Origin: Astropecten irregularis
Lineage: Eukaryota > Echinodermata > Asteroidea > Paxillosida > Astropectinidae
Length of the DNA: 64,000 nucleotides
Direction of reading: 5' to 3'
NCBI GenBank assembly: GCA_963971285.1
Contig: OZ020247.1
Coordinates: 8,080,614 to 8,144,613 of the forward strand
Position 1 is the stretch's first letter. Each line of letters starts with the position of its first letter. The notes below the pieces were generated by a model, which was not told the origin of the DNA, searched no databases, and saw only the letters and a program-made list of their open reading frames with translations. Below are positions 12,395 to 24,227 of this stretch, piece after piece. The position numbers and the translations under genes are program-made.

Positions 12395-15300
12395 TCAGAG
12401 TCACAAGAAAATAGAGAAAACCCGACTCGATTCTTCTTATAAAAACATGAAGAATAGTTAACTTTTTGTTTGTTCCAAAAATCGTTCGGACGAACGATCT
12501 TTGGAAAAGACACTAAATCTTAATTTCCTTGAAAAACCCAGCATCTGATGAACCAAGATTTCCCATGGTGACAGTTTGCACTGTTTACGAACTGTTGAGT
12601 CCATTTTCTGTCTCAAACTCAATAATTTGTTTTTGGAGGCCTTGCAAACTATATGCTCCCTTTAAAGACAATTATGGCTTCTAAACTTCCCACCAATGAC
12701 CACACAGAGAATACCTTAGGGAGAGAAAGTTAAATGCTGGTTGGGCCCTACCACTGAAAATCCAGGCCAGGCCCTGGAATTTGTCTGGGGTCTTGGGTTT
12801 CTATAATCCCTAGTCTGGACATTGAACTGTTAATTTCAATCCCCTGCATTGTCCTGGATCAGTTAACATAAACATGATTGACAGAATGAAGTTTGGGGCA
12901 AACAAGAGGAAGATTATATGAAGGCTTTTCAGAGGCTGGGCCAAAAACAGTTTATCTCCCTTATAATATGCCTTTATAAACTCTTTTATTTAAACAGAAT
13001 CTATAATATCAATACAAGTAATAAACTGCTGCAAACTGTTCATCACCCAAAATGACCTGAAATATATAAAATGCTTTATTTAGGAGGGCCTGACGCGTTT
13101 CGATCCTAACAGGATCTTTCTCAAAGGCAAACTGCCTTTGAGGCAAAGTTTGCCTTTGAGAAAGATCCTGTTAGGATCGAAACGCGTCAGGCCCTCCTAA
13201 TTTTAAGCAGAATCTATAATAGGTATCCAAAGAGTTTGATTGCTTACTTTATGACTGCCCTCACCATTCATGGATTACACTAAAATTCAGATTCAGTCTA
13301 GGACATCATAGGGTCAGACCATTTTTCTTAATAATCACCCTACCATTTGGAGGGTTTACCTTTATATGCAGCAGGGACTGTCTGTACGTTTGCTGCTTGC
13401 TTCACTAACTTTAGTCACAGAAGTAGTTTTCTCCAGGTGAGTGTGAATTTACTAGCCAAATAAATGCACAAAGTATATGAGCTTTGAGCAGCCTTGCTGC
13501 AAATGTGGAAACACATTCCTTTTGTACAGAACATTCAACTTTAGCATATTAAACATGAAAAAAAAAACCACCAAAATACAGAAAACTTCGTAAATCTTGG
13601 TCACAACCCTGAACCCTGTATGCACCATATCTTTGCAAAGATTAAACACAAAGAAAATATGGGAAACAAAGATTACAACATCAAGTAAACATTCAAGGTT
13701 TGTCTTAAAAAACTATTACTGCACATATTAAAAATCATCGGAGTCACAAGAAAATAGCGAAAACCCGACTCGATTCTTCTTATAAAAACATGAAGAATAG
13801 TTAACTTTTTGTTTGTTCCAAAAATCGTTCGGACGAACTATCTTTGGAAAAGACACTAAATCTTAATTTCCTTGAAAAACCCAGCATCTGATGAACCAAG
13901 ATTTCCCATGGTGACAGTTTGCACTGTTAACGAACTGTTGAGACCATTTTCTGTCTCAAACTCAATAATTTGTTTTTGGAGGCCTTACAAACTATATGCT
14001 CCCTTTAAAGACAATTATGGCTTCTAAACTTCTCACCAATGACCACACAGAATATACCTTAGGGAGAGAAAGTTAAATGCTGGTTGGGCCCTACCACTGA
14101 AAATCCAGGCCAGGCCCTGGAATTTTTCTGGGGTCTTGGGATTCTATAATCCCTAGTCTGGAAGTTGAACTGTTAATTTCAATCCCCTGCATTGTCCTGG
14201 ATCAGTTAACATAAGCATGATTGACAGAATGAAGTTTGGGGCAAACAAGAGGAAGATTATATGAAGGCTTTTCAGAGGCTGGGCCAAAAACAGTTTATCT
14301 CCCTTATAATATGCCTTTATAAACTCTTTTATTTAAACAGAATCTATAATATCAATACAAGTAATAAACTGCTGCAAACTGTTCATCACCCAAAATGACC
14401 TGAAATATATAAAATGCTTTATTTAGGAGGGCCTGACGCGTTTCGATCCTAACAGGATCTTTCTCAAAGGCAAACTGCCTTTGAGGCAAAGTTTGCCTTT
14501 GAGAAAGATCCTGTTAGGATCGAAACGCGTCAGGCCCTCCTAATTTTAAGCAGAATCTATAATAGGTATCCAAAGAGTTTGATTGCTTACTTTATGACTG
14601 CCCTCACCATTCATGGATTACACTAAAATTCAGATTCAGTCTAGGACATCATAGGGTCAGACCATTTTTCTTAATAATCACCCTACCATTTGGAGGGTTT
14701 ACCTTTATATGCAGCAGGGACTGTCTGTACGTTTGCTGCTTGCTTCACTAACTTTAGTCACAGAAGTAGTTTTCTCCAGGTGAGTGTGAATTTACTAGCC
14801 AAATAAATGCACAAAGTATATGAGCTTTGAGCAGCCTTGCTGCAAATGTGGAAACACATTCCTTTTGTACAGAACATTCAACTTTAGCATATTAAACATG
14901 AAAAAAAAAACCCACCAAAATACAGAAAACTTCGTAAATCTTGGTCACAACCCTGAACCCTGTATGCACCATATCTTTGCAAAGATTAAACACAAAGAAA
15001 ATATGGGAAACAAAGATTACAACATCAAGTAAACATTCAAGGTTTGTCTTAAAAAACTATTACTGCACATATTAAAAATCATCGGAGTCACAAGAAAATA
15101 GCGAAAACCCGACTCGATTCTTCTTATAAAAACATGAAGAATAGTTAACTTTTTGTTTGTTCCAAAAATCGTTCGGACGAACTATCTTTGGAAAAGACAC
15201 TAAATCTTAATTTCCTTGAAAAACCCAGCATCTGATGAACCAAGATTTCCCATGGTGACAGTTTGCACTGTTAACGAACTGTTGAGACCATTTTCTGTCT

Positions 15301-16424
15301 CAAACTCAATAATTTGTTTTTGGAGGCCTTGCAAACTATATGCTCCCTTTAAAGACAATTATGGCTTCTAAACTTCTCACCAATGACCACACAGAATATA
15401 CCTTAGGGAGAGAAACTTAAATGCTGGTTGGGCCCTACCACTGAAAATCCAGGCCAGGCCCTGGAATTTTTCTGGGGTCTTGGGTTTCTATAATCCCTAG
15501 TCTGGAAGTTGAACTGTTAATTTCAATCCCCTGCATTGTCCTGGATCAGTTAACATAAACATGATTGACAGAATGAAGTTTGGGGCAAACAAGAGGAAGA
15601 TTATATGAAGGCTTTTCAGAGGCTGGGCCAAAAACAGTTTATCTCCCTTATAATATGCCTTTATAAACTCTTTTATTTAAACAGAATCTATAATATCAAT
15701 ACAAGTAATAAACTGCTGCAAACTGTTCATCACCCAAAATGACCTGAAATATATAAAATGTTTTATTTAGGAGGGCCTGACGCATTTCGATCCTAACAGG
15801 ATCTTTCTCAAAGGCAAACTGCCTTTGAGGCAAAGTTTGCCTTTGAGAAAGATCCTGTTAGGATCGAAACGCGTCAGGCCCTCCTAATTTTAAGCAGAAT
15901 CTATAATAGGTATCCAAAGAGTTTGATTGCTTACTTTATGACTGCCCTCACCATTCATGGATTACACTAAAATTCAGATTCAGTCTAGGACATCATAGGG
16001 TCAGACCATTTTTCTTAATAATCACCCTACCATTTGGAGGGTTTACCTTTATATGCAGCAGGGACTGTCTGTACGTTTGCTGCTTGCTTCACTAACTTTA
16101 GTCACAAAAGTAGTTTTCTCCAGGTGAGTGTGAATTTACTAGCCAAATAAATGCACAAAGTATATGAGCTTTGAGCAGCCTTGCTGCAAATGTGGAAACA
16201 CATTCCTTTTGTACAGAACATTCAACTTTAGCATATTAAACATGAAAAAAAAAAACCACCAAAATACAGAAAACTTCGTAAATCTTGGTCACAACCCTGA
16301 ACCCTGTATGCACCATATCTTTGCAAAGATTAAACACAAAGAAAATATGGGAAACAAAGATTACAACATCAAGTAAACATTCAAGGTTTGTCTTAAAAAA
16401 CTATTACTGCACATATTAAAAATC
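12395..16424. repeat. Three tandem copies of a 1,344-bp unit
   Basis: The units are 12395-13738, 13739-15082 and 15083-16424. Start landmark GGAGTCACAAGAAAATAG and end landmark CACATATTAAAAATC recur at exactly 1,344-bp spacing with very few substitutions, mainly in A-run lengths. Each unit holds a GGTTGGGCCCTACC element and a 118-bp hairpin. Short reading frames at 14820-15032 and 16164-16376 are the same frame repeated and have no gene-like features. Confidence 0.95.
13082..13199. repeat. 118-bp perfect hairpin, first of three tandem copies
   Basis: The arms begin AGGAGGGCCTGACGCGTTTC and end GAAACGCGTCAGGCCCTCCT, with inner stems GATCCTAACAGGATC and GCCTTTGAGGC. The second and third copies are at 14426-14543 and 15770-15887; the third has one arm change (GACGCATTTC). 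A degenerate relative is at 27263-27347. Confidence 0.95.
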
Positions 16425-17110
16425 TGCCTTTATAAAGTTTCACAGATGCATTTGCAATATATGGTCCTATTTAACCTCTAATGAATTTGGATTTATCCTG
16501 CGGGTAGCTGTGTAAGGACTTTGTATTGAGTCAAAGATGTTTTATAAAATTCAGATCAACTTCTACAGCACCACTTTTCTTCCAGAATATCTGTAAGGTT
16601 TCAGGTGACATGTGACTGGCTACAACTTTAGCATCAACATGCACAGAATGCACAGAACTGCGACAGAGACTGCAAATATCTGGCCACACTATAACTGTTT
16701 GTCAGTAGGACCACAAGATGTCAAGTGACAACAAGATCTTATATATTTCTGGATCAAAACATTTAGTATGTGATTACATATGTGCAGACAAAAGCCTGAC
16801 AACTGATTGAACAGTGTACACTTGCTTTCATGGTCATAACTGAAAATAATTTTTTTTTCACTCTAGTTTCTTTACTTCTTACCCCATACAAAGGTTTATC
16901 TATTTATAGTATCAATCAGTACATACTACATATATTTCAATAATCATACAATGTACACAAATATTACTTATTAATACTGATTCACACTTGAATAAATTTG
17001 CATTTAATTAAAATACCTGGAGATCAGACAATTGTCTTTGATTTGCTGTGACTATGCAATGTGTATGTGCATACAGGTAATTGTATATTTGACAAGCACC
17101 GTTTAGATGA

Positions 17111-17430
17111 GTTACATCACCATATTCAGCTTCTAATTTTAGGCTGCTGCTTGAATGACATGCTCAGTTTAAGCTTCTACTTTAAGGCTGCTTGAATGAC
17201 ATCATCATTTTGAGATTCTATTTTAAGGTTGTTTGATTTACATCATCATGAGCTTCTATTTCAGGGACTACTTCAATGACATCATCATTTTAAGCTACTA
17301 TTTTAGGGCAACATGAATGACATCATCATTTTAGGCTTCTATTTTAAGGCTGTTTGAATGATGTCATTATTTTGAATATCTACTTACAGGCTGCTCGAGT
17401 TACATCATCATTTAGAGCTTCTATTTTTAG
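17111..17430. repeat. Degenerate tandem repeat, about 45-50 bp unit, six or seven units
   Basis: The recurring pair AATGACATCATCATTTT and GCTTCTATTTTAAGGCTG is spaced about 45-50 bp with many substitutions. No reading frame. Confidence 0.75.
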
Positions 17431-17800
17431 CATTATTATAGAGTGGTAATTAAAGCGATCTGGAGACTGAAAGCCCATGCAAATTATACAAAATTTTACA
17501 TCACATGAAATAAATATATCTCAAGAGAAACATTGTAATCTGTATCAAGGGTTTTTCATCTAGGGAAAGTGGGCAAACTCTGATGCTTTATGACATGTAT
17601 GAAATACACAGCTCCATCTTTAAAGCTGGATTTACCAACAGCTATCATGTTCCTTTGCATTCATTTCATATTAAGCAAACAGATGTACATCTAATCATAC
17701 TGTAGGTGATTACTTTCTACCTACAACATGTCAACAATTTTCCACAGCAGGCATATTAGGCAGGACCTGCAGCCCCTACTGGATCAATTGAAAACCTTGA

Positions 17801-18162
17801 TTAAAGGTAGTACATGTATCATACGTTGGTTTTTGTCAAATACAGACTCATGGACAAAAATATCATGACAGATACAGTAATCTGTGAAAATTTCAGTCCC
17901 ATACGGTTCCCAATTTTTGAGAAAACGGTGAAAAACGGCCACAGTATTTCTTAAGTCCTTTCTCTTTTATTTTTGATCTTTTAAAAGATCATAAAGATTT
18001 TTGGTCGTTGTTTAACTAATTTCTGGATAAATACACCATTTCAGGCGGAAAAATTGTAACGGTATGTTTCTACCACCACCATCTTCATACCCTGTAAGTT
18101 ATACGTAAATCTGTGAACATTTCTGTTTTGGTTTGTTACCAAAGTATGATACTACCTTTAAT
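17801..18162 (-). mobile_element. TTAA-flanked MITE (family T), copy 2
   Basis: Ends are TTAAAGGTAGTACATGTATC (with a short insertion) and ACCAAAGTATGATACTACCT followed by TTAA. The interior is reversed relative to the 8183 copy. Confidence 0.85.
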
Positions 18163-18796
18163 ACTAATACTACTGCAGGTGCATCATATCTACTAGCATG
18201 AAGAATGAGTGTCATACATGGCAAGATTAATGAATCAACAGCAATACTGATCTGTTTAATTGCAACAAAGGGTACTTGCGGGATATATGAACATGATGAA
18301 CAATAGAAACATCTGTGACCAGCAGCAGGTTTTCCTGTGTTTACTATTAAGCATCCCAAAGTCAAGGTGTGCACTAAGTCTACAAGACGATCAGGAATAA
18401 CACAACAATGTGAACTGGCAAGAACAATAAACGCACCCCAATAAAATGTATGAGAACCTTAAACACACTATGCAGTCTACAAACATTATAATGGGGATAT
18501 GCACTTTTTGTATAAGACATTTAGTATACATGGGTGAGTAGGAATACACTGTGCTTAATAATATTAGGGGACAATTTCTATCATTAGTAAAATCAAGACA
18601 GTTCTGATGATCATTCCTGTCCCTCTTGTACTTTTGCCCCACAATGCAAAGGCCTACCTCTGGTAATTGTTAATTTGGGACAAATGTCCCCACAATGCGG
18701 TAAAGATTAATACTGTGCATGTGAAAGTGACAAGGTGGCAATTATGTTGGGACTAAACTCACACCGAGTAACCGACTCACGAACAAGTTTTTTAAT

Positions 18797-19105
18797 GCAA
18801 ACAATTTATTGCCCTTCAACAACGTAGATAAGCACTACACTAAGTGCCTTTTGAGCACACATGAAAAAAATCATGCGCTGGCTCAGGTGGGATTCGAACC
18901 CATGACCAGCACCTCCTGCTTACTAGTGCAGATGCCATACCCGCTAGGCCACCAGGCTAGCAGGGGTCAGCAGAGTGAATCGAATCCCTTATCGACGGGC
19001 ACCGTGTAAGCAGGAGGTCATGGTTTCGAATCCCACCTGAGCCAGTGTATGATTTTAGTGCTTATCTACGTAACTGAAGGGCAATAAATTGTTTGCATTA
19101 TTCTA
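18797..19105. repeat. Head-to-head pair of tRNA-derived SINEs (SINE type A) forming a foldback
   Basis: The minus-strand copy (about 18972-18797) has A-box region TGGTGGCCTAGCGGGTATGG, B box GGGTTCGAATCCC and a tail ending CAATAAATTGTTTGCATTA. The plus-strand copy (about 18998-19105) is 5'-truncated but has the same B box and the same tail. The arms are therefore near-perfect complements over about 95 bp, separated by about 80 bp. Confidence 0.85.
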
Positions 19106-19244
19106 TCTCCTCCACGAATAAATCAATTATAATCTTCTTTTTTTTAAATAGTCACATCATGGCTAAAAAGCAAAGTGTATAGGCCCTCTATATCAAGATA
19201 TGCTATCTTTAACCTGTTTGTTCCCGTCCAGCTTGAGTTGGGTC

Positions 19245-22200
19245 TTACTGGCTCTTGGCTTTCTCCTCCCGCTCGCTGACATCGATGATGGCCATGTTCT
19301 GGGATGCGGTGATGAGATGGACAATGCTGATGGCTGACTTGGCCAGGGCCACGGGAGCCGAAATGACCAGAATCACACGGAAGATGCTGATCGACACAAT
19401 AGGGACTTTGGAGACAAGAATAGAAAGAAAAAGAAAATAAAATAATAACAAATGTTCAGAGGATCAAAGTATTTGCTTGAAATAGCCACAGTACATGAAT
19501 GGAATTTAAGAAAGATGGGTTCTCGCCTGACAAGTTTCTGGGCATCTTGAGAACAACCTGTCTGCAGCCTTGGACCTCTTGCCTTGTCTTTATCTGCATT
19601 TTCAGCTTATTTCCAATTGAACTTTTGGCTATTAACAGCTATTGTGAGCATTGTGAATTGTAGGTTGCTGCAGCTAATTTCCAAGAAGGAGAAGGATTTG
19701 TTGATTCCCGACTTACTCGTCTCCAGACTGACTGGCTAATTAACGGCCTTCCTGAATCCAACAAAATCCAACAATCTGCAGTACTTATCTCATAAGACCC
19801 TTTCATTGGACTTGGACCAAGCCAGCAAGCCCCATAACTTTATATTACAATGCCTGTGCACTTTAATACTAGACATCTTCTAATACCCAGAGATCGCTTT
19901 GAAAAGACCCAAACGTTTAATGAGGAATAAAATCAGGTATATGATGAGGAGAATGGCTGGTTGCTAAATGAACATCACCAATCATGTCTCATCTTTAAGA
20001 GTAATGACACCAATGCCACATGGGAACTCGTCTATGGAACTCCCTCCCAAACTGGATTCAGATCTCTTCATCTGTTGAATATTTTAAAAATAATCTGACA
20101 ATCCATGTTTTGAAGCAACCCTTCCAGGCATAGTCTAAGGATCATACAATTCTTCTTTCTTTCCTAAGCACTCAGAGGCTTCACCAATCAAAGGTAGTAT
20201 CCTACTTTGGTTTTTTTCAAAGAAATACAGATTCATGGGCAAAAATATCAAGACAGATACAGTAACAGTCATATGTGAAAATTTCAGTCCCATACGGTTC
20301 CCACTTTTTGAGAAAACAGTGAAAAACATCTTTTCTGGATAAATACAGCATTTCAGGCAGAACAATTTTAACGGTATGTTTCTACCATCACCATCATTAT
20401 ACCCTGTAAGTTATAGGTAAATCTGTGAAGATTTCTGTTTCGGTATAATGCTACCAATTTAAGTATAATAGTACCTTTAAGTGTTATACATGCAATGTGT
20501 CCAACTATTATTATTATGTTTAAGGTCAGGAGTGGGAACTTACTCAGTGGTCCCTCGGTGAAGTACAGCAGATACATCATGCTGTAGAACAGCTCATTGC
20601 CAGCACACATGACAAATAGTACTGACTTTAAAGAAAAGGAAAAAAAACAATATAAAATGACATAAGAACAATTAATTTAAAGGTAATATCATACTTTTGT
20701 TTCTGTCAAATCAGTACAGATTCATGGGCAAAATGTTTGCCTTTTGTCCGGCAACAATATAATTTACGCTTCGTCGCACTCTATAATTGCAGGGTGTATG
20801 CTCCATGATTAGGGGACGTACACCCTGCAATATAGAGTGCAGAGGACGTAAATTCTTTTGTTGCCGGACAAAATACGGGCGGGGACACACCAGTAATGGC
20901 ACGTGTTTCATGCCTCCATGGTCCCGCCATCGGATCGGTGTATAAGATTTGGTTGCTGACAGACTGGTGCCTCTCTAGCACCTAGCGCCCTCTGGAGGTG
21001 ACATATGCATCATTAATTCAATTGACTGAATGAACTTACCTTTGATGTGTAGTAGATGCGTAGGATCGGGTTACCAGACATGTCAATCAGCTTGTGGTTG
21101 GATATTCCCTTCACGCTGGAACTAAGGACGATAAAACAGGATCAAATAAACATAACTGTTCATACCAAACTAATTTATAAATTAATTATTGTTCACTCCA
21201 TATGGAAATCAGATGGACTTCTAACCCCAAAAGACTATTATAATGATTATTAGTAGTAGCTGGTTTTTGCATTGAAGAAATTCAAAGAAAAGTCTCAATT
21301 TGCAAGTTTCCAAAATTTGCCAAAGTGTCCTTGCAATTGGTAATTGCCTTTCAATGGGACACTTTGGAGAACCGGTCTTCAAGTCAACAGCGCATGCGCA
21401 CGCAATTGTGAGAATGCGCGCGATGTTTTGCGCCTGCGCTGTTGTGGGTGCGCGTGCACTGTTGACTTGAAGACCGGTTCTCCAAAGTCTGCCATTGCCT
21501 ATCATTTGTCTAAGTTGCCCTGGTCATTATTGTCTTGGTGCACCCGGTCATTGCCTCAGTGCCCCTGGTCATTGTTGCCCCAACCTGCTTGGTGCATGTG
21601 CCCTTCAAAAGGTACTGCAGACACCAAGTTCATCATGCCCAATTGAGAGTATGGTCCTGTTACTATACTCCTAACCCTCCTGCATACCACACTTTACCAC
21701 ACATGGTACTTCCTGTGGTAAGTGTGGTATTCCCAATACCACAATGCACCACAGTGTGGTTTTGTGTGGTAAGGCATGGTTTATGATCCAGTTCCCCTGT
21801 GAAGACTGCATGGTAATCTGAGGTAATCAGCTCTAGTCTGCATGGTATGATAAGTCTAGAGGGTTAGGGATACTGGACGTCCAATCTGTCTCCTCATAAT
21901 GTGACTCACCTGTGAAGATGAAGCCAGTGGCTTGCGATGTCTATGGTCATACTGAGCTGGAACCAGAACATGTAGTCCGGGTACAAGACTGACAGGGTCA
22001 CAAGCAGACACATGGTGGCACAGCGGTCGGTCAGCTGGTCAAGCATGGCTCCAAACTTGGTCGCTGCATTTGTCACAACCACCCCCCAAAAAAAGATAAT
22101 CATAATTCGACAGAAATCACACTCATGACTGAAAATTTAACACGAATACATGAAACACATGGGGAATTAACTATGGCCATATTTGGGCACAACATGTCTA

Positions 22201-24227
22201 CTACGTTGTGTAAAGCCTTCAAAATCCTCCAAACCAGTTGTGCAGGATTCAAGGAGATTGGGTTCTCACCGTTCTGGGTTCAATTCAGTGGCTCTGCTTA
22301 CCACCGTGATGGTTATGATTCCCATTCTATGCTTACAGGGGGTAGCGAAGAATTTATATGCCAGCCAAGCAGGGAATCCTTTAGTTATGCGAACCACAAC
22401 GTGTAAATTCCTTACTAATCCATGAAAAAAGATTTTGTAAGCATGGACTTTTCTGCTCCCATAGGGCATCATGATTATGCTTAGGGTATAAAGCAGAGCA
22501 ATGGAATTGAGCCCTGGAATGAAATGGGAGGGACTACGGTGGACGGAAAAGTCAACTTTGGCCGATGTGGAAATTTGGCACTCCAGTTAATCCAGTTTTT
22601 ATTAAGTAGGGTCATGAAATACACCGATCCAGTAGGCTACGCCCCCTGACAAATTGACCAATCACAACGCGTTATTTTAAGGTCCGATAAATTGTCGCCA
22701 TTTTGTTCGACAATTTTTTTTTATTTTGTATTCCTTACTACACACTTTTCGTTAAGTTTACTTTTGTTTTGTATGTACAAGGCAATTCTGTGACAAATCC
22801 GAGTCCTACATGTATTCTTCACCATGGTCAAGCGGTGTTTATTATTTTCATTATATAGTGACCCTCGATGCCCTGGCTGACTGGGAGAGGAAATGTACAT
22901 TTTTGACCTTTTGCAAAACCAAAGTCCGACGGAGATAGGTGCTTTCGGTGGTTGAGGGTATGCGATGCCGCGTGTGTTGCCAGACCGTGACACGTTGTGT
23001 GCGTGCGCATGTGCCTTGTTGCTTAGACGTTGCTATGGTGGGCGTGGCCTACTGGATCGGTGTATTGGCCCGGCTGGAGAGAAGTGGGAGGGGACTACGC
23101 CTATACGGTGACGCTAGTCAATCATACATACATTGGTTGAGCATTCTGGCTGCATGTCCATCAAAGGCATCCAGTAGCCCACTCAGCAGGTAACACCATG
23201 TTGCTGTGATGTAGTCAGTCCGCATATAATAGAAGGATATCAATGCCAGAACTATCCGTCCGTACCCTGAAAAATTCCGCCCACATAAGTACATAGATTT
23301 ATACACAACAAGTACACAGACTACAGTCAACAACGTGATTAACAATTAACATGATAATAAGGTTAGTGTGCTTGGGTTCAAAACGGGTCTGAAAATAATC
23401 AAGGATTATTTTCAGACCCCATAATTTCTCTCAAAAAAGCCCTGCCATCTTTCCACAAACATTAAACCTTGCTAATTAGTAATATAAAGAGGAAATCACA
23501 ACTGGCCAACATATTTAGGTGAGTTAAGCCCTGTCCGCACTGGACTTTTTTTCCGGGGATTTAACCGAGCCGATGGGTAAATGAAAAATGGGCAAATATT
23601 ACCGGTGTCCGCACTTGGACTTTTGACTCGGGTAACTTAACCGTGCATGCACGGAAGAATTACCGAGCTGACAATGCGGATACCCGACTCAAACTGTCCG
23701 CACTGGATTTTTCGTCTCGGGTAAAGTGTCTCGGGTATTCTACCCGGGCAGAAGTTATCCGGTAGAAATACCCGCGCGGCTCGGGCAAAGTAACTGAGAG
23801 GTACATGTAGACTTCCCGAGACGTCCGCACTGGACTTAAAATGGGTCAAGTACCCAGCGTCTCGGTTACTTTGCCCAAAAAAAGTCCAGTGCGGACAGGG
23901 CTTTAGTTCACTGTAGAAGTCATGTCTGAAAATAATTATTGTGCCTTTTAGTTTTATGGACCAAAAAGGGGGGGGGGGGGGGTAAAAGCCCACTACTGCA
24001 CTAGGCCTAAACCCCATACTATACTCATTATGGTAATTGGTATGATCATGGAGGTAGGAACCATGATATGACATGGTAATGCAAAGATCAAATGGAAACA
24101 TTTTCTTTAAAAAAACAAACCCTGATTTTTTACTGCTTTTACGGTAAACAGTGTTTCAAAATGATGTTGAAGTAAAGATTCACTTACCGATCAGGTTCGG
24201 GACGAATAAAAATATGTTCTCTGCCAT
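19245..24227 (-). CDS. CDIPT: CDP-diacylglycerol-inositol 3-phosphatidyltransferase (phosphatidylinositol synthase), 6 exons, complete
   Basis: Exons: 24188-24227, 23132-23266, 21910-22063, 21040-21121, 20544-20625, 19245-19405, giving 217 residues, close to the ~213 of vertebrate CDIPT. The enzyme makes phosphatidylinositol from CDP-diacylglycerol and myo-inositol in the ER membrane. The start ENIFLFVPNLIG is diagnostic. The CDP-alcohol phosphatidyltransferase signature DGxxAR(x8)GxxxDxxxD is complete: DGHAAR in exon 2 and GAMLDQLTD in exon 3, read across the junction. HWLHLH, SGNPILRIYYTS and CAGNELFY follow in family order. Several hydrophobic segments fit a polytopic membrane protein. All intron phases agree. 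It is divergent from UQCR10. The introns are full of MITEs (20190-20480, 20742-20874, 21353-21497, 22618-23066, 23524-23905). Confidence 0.97.
20023..20130 (+). pseudogene. 3' remnant of a non-LTR retrotransposon reverse transcriptase
   Basis: From 20026 the plus strand reads TRLWNSLPNWIQISSSVEYF, then KNNL, the familiar C-terminal tail of CR1/RTE-like reverse transcriptases. No intact upstream frame is seen, so this is a truncated relic in the last CDIPT intron. Confidence 0.7.
20190..20480 (-). mobile_element. TTAA-type MITE (family T), copy 3, internally deleted
   Basis: The left end AAGGTAGTATCCTACTTTGG is close to consensus; the right end ATAGTACCTTTAA is degraded. It lacks the central part around GATCTTTTAAAAGATC. 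Reversed orientation. Confidence 0.75.
20677..20735 (-). mobile_element. TTAA-type MITE (family T), truncated copy 4
   Basis: TTTAAAGGTAATATCATACTT and then ACAGATTCATGGGCAAAATG are family T sequence. It stops where the 20742-20874 element begins, suggesting insertion of that element or a junction. Confidence 0.7.
20742..20874. repeat. Inverted-repeat MITE with TTTTGTCCGGCAACAA termini
   Basis: The left TTTTGTCCGGCAACAA matches TTGTTGCCGGACAAAA on the right. The inner arms (GCACTCTATAATTGCAGGGTGTA and its complement) are also nearly perfect. Related sequence (TACACCCTGCAGTATAG) is at 7529-7545. An isolated outer end, TCGGATCGGTGTATA, follows at 20930-20944. Confidence 0.85.
21353..21497. mobile_element. 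GC-rich MITE (family N), copy 1
   Basis: Termini are AATGGGACACTTTGGAGAAC and CTCCAAAGTCTGCCATT. Long arms carry CGGTCTTCAAGTCAACAGCG and complement. The centre is alternating purine-pyrimidine CpG-rich sequence (GCGCATGCGCACGC, GAATGCGCGCG). Other copies are at 36934-37081, 40500-40644 and 48191-48314, and a fragment at 38718-38795. Confidence 0.9.
22618..23066. mobile_element. 449-bp element with 27-bp TIRs
   Basis: The left AATACACCGATCCAGTAGGC, continuing TACGCCC, is complementary to the right arm ending in GCCTACTGGATCGGTGTATT, with one mismatch in 27. The interior has no coding frame. Single matching ends are seen at about 7380 (TATACACCGATCCGACAG) and 20930. It lies in CDIPT intron 2. 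Confidence 0.85.
23385..23419. repeat. Small perfect hairpin
   Basis: GGGTCTGAAAATAAT and ATTATTTTCAGACCC are exact complements separated by five bases, in CDIPT intron 1. Confidence 0.8.
23524..23905. mobile_element. MITE with CCCTGTCCGCACTGGAC termini and internal subrepeats
   Basis: The left AAGCCCTGTCCGCACTGGAC is complementary to GTCCAGTGCGGACAGGGCTT at the right. GTCCGCACTGGAC or GTCCGCACTTGGAC recurs internally at about 23608, 23697 and 23822, always next to CTCGGGTA or TACCCG motifs. It lies in CDIPT intron 1. Confidence 0.9.

Larger units (their letters stand above)
16425..19244. other. Intergenic, downstream of CDIPT
   Basis: No exon recognised. Contents: a degenerate tandem repeat (17111-17430), a TTAA MITE (17801-18162) and an inverted SINE pair (18797-19105). 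Sequence next to 19245 presumably contains the CDIPT 3' UTR. Confidence 0.6.

Noticed and set aside
14820..16376. Two identical 70-codon frames (14820-15032 and 16164-16376) as a duplicated gene
   Set aside because: They repeat because the 1,344-bp unit is tandem; the first unit has the frame altered, and no domain or coding bias is visible.
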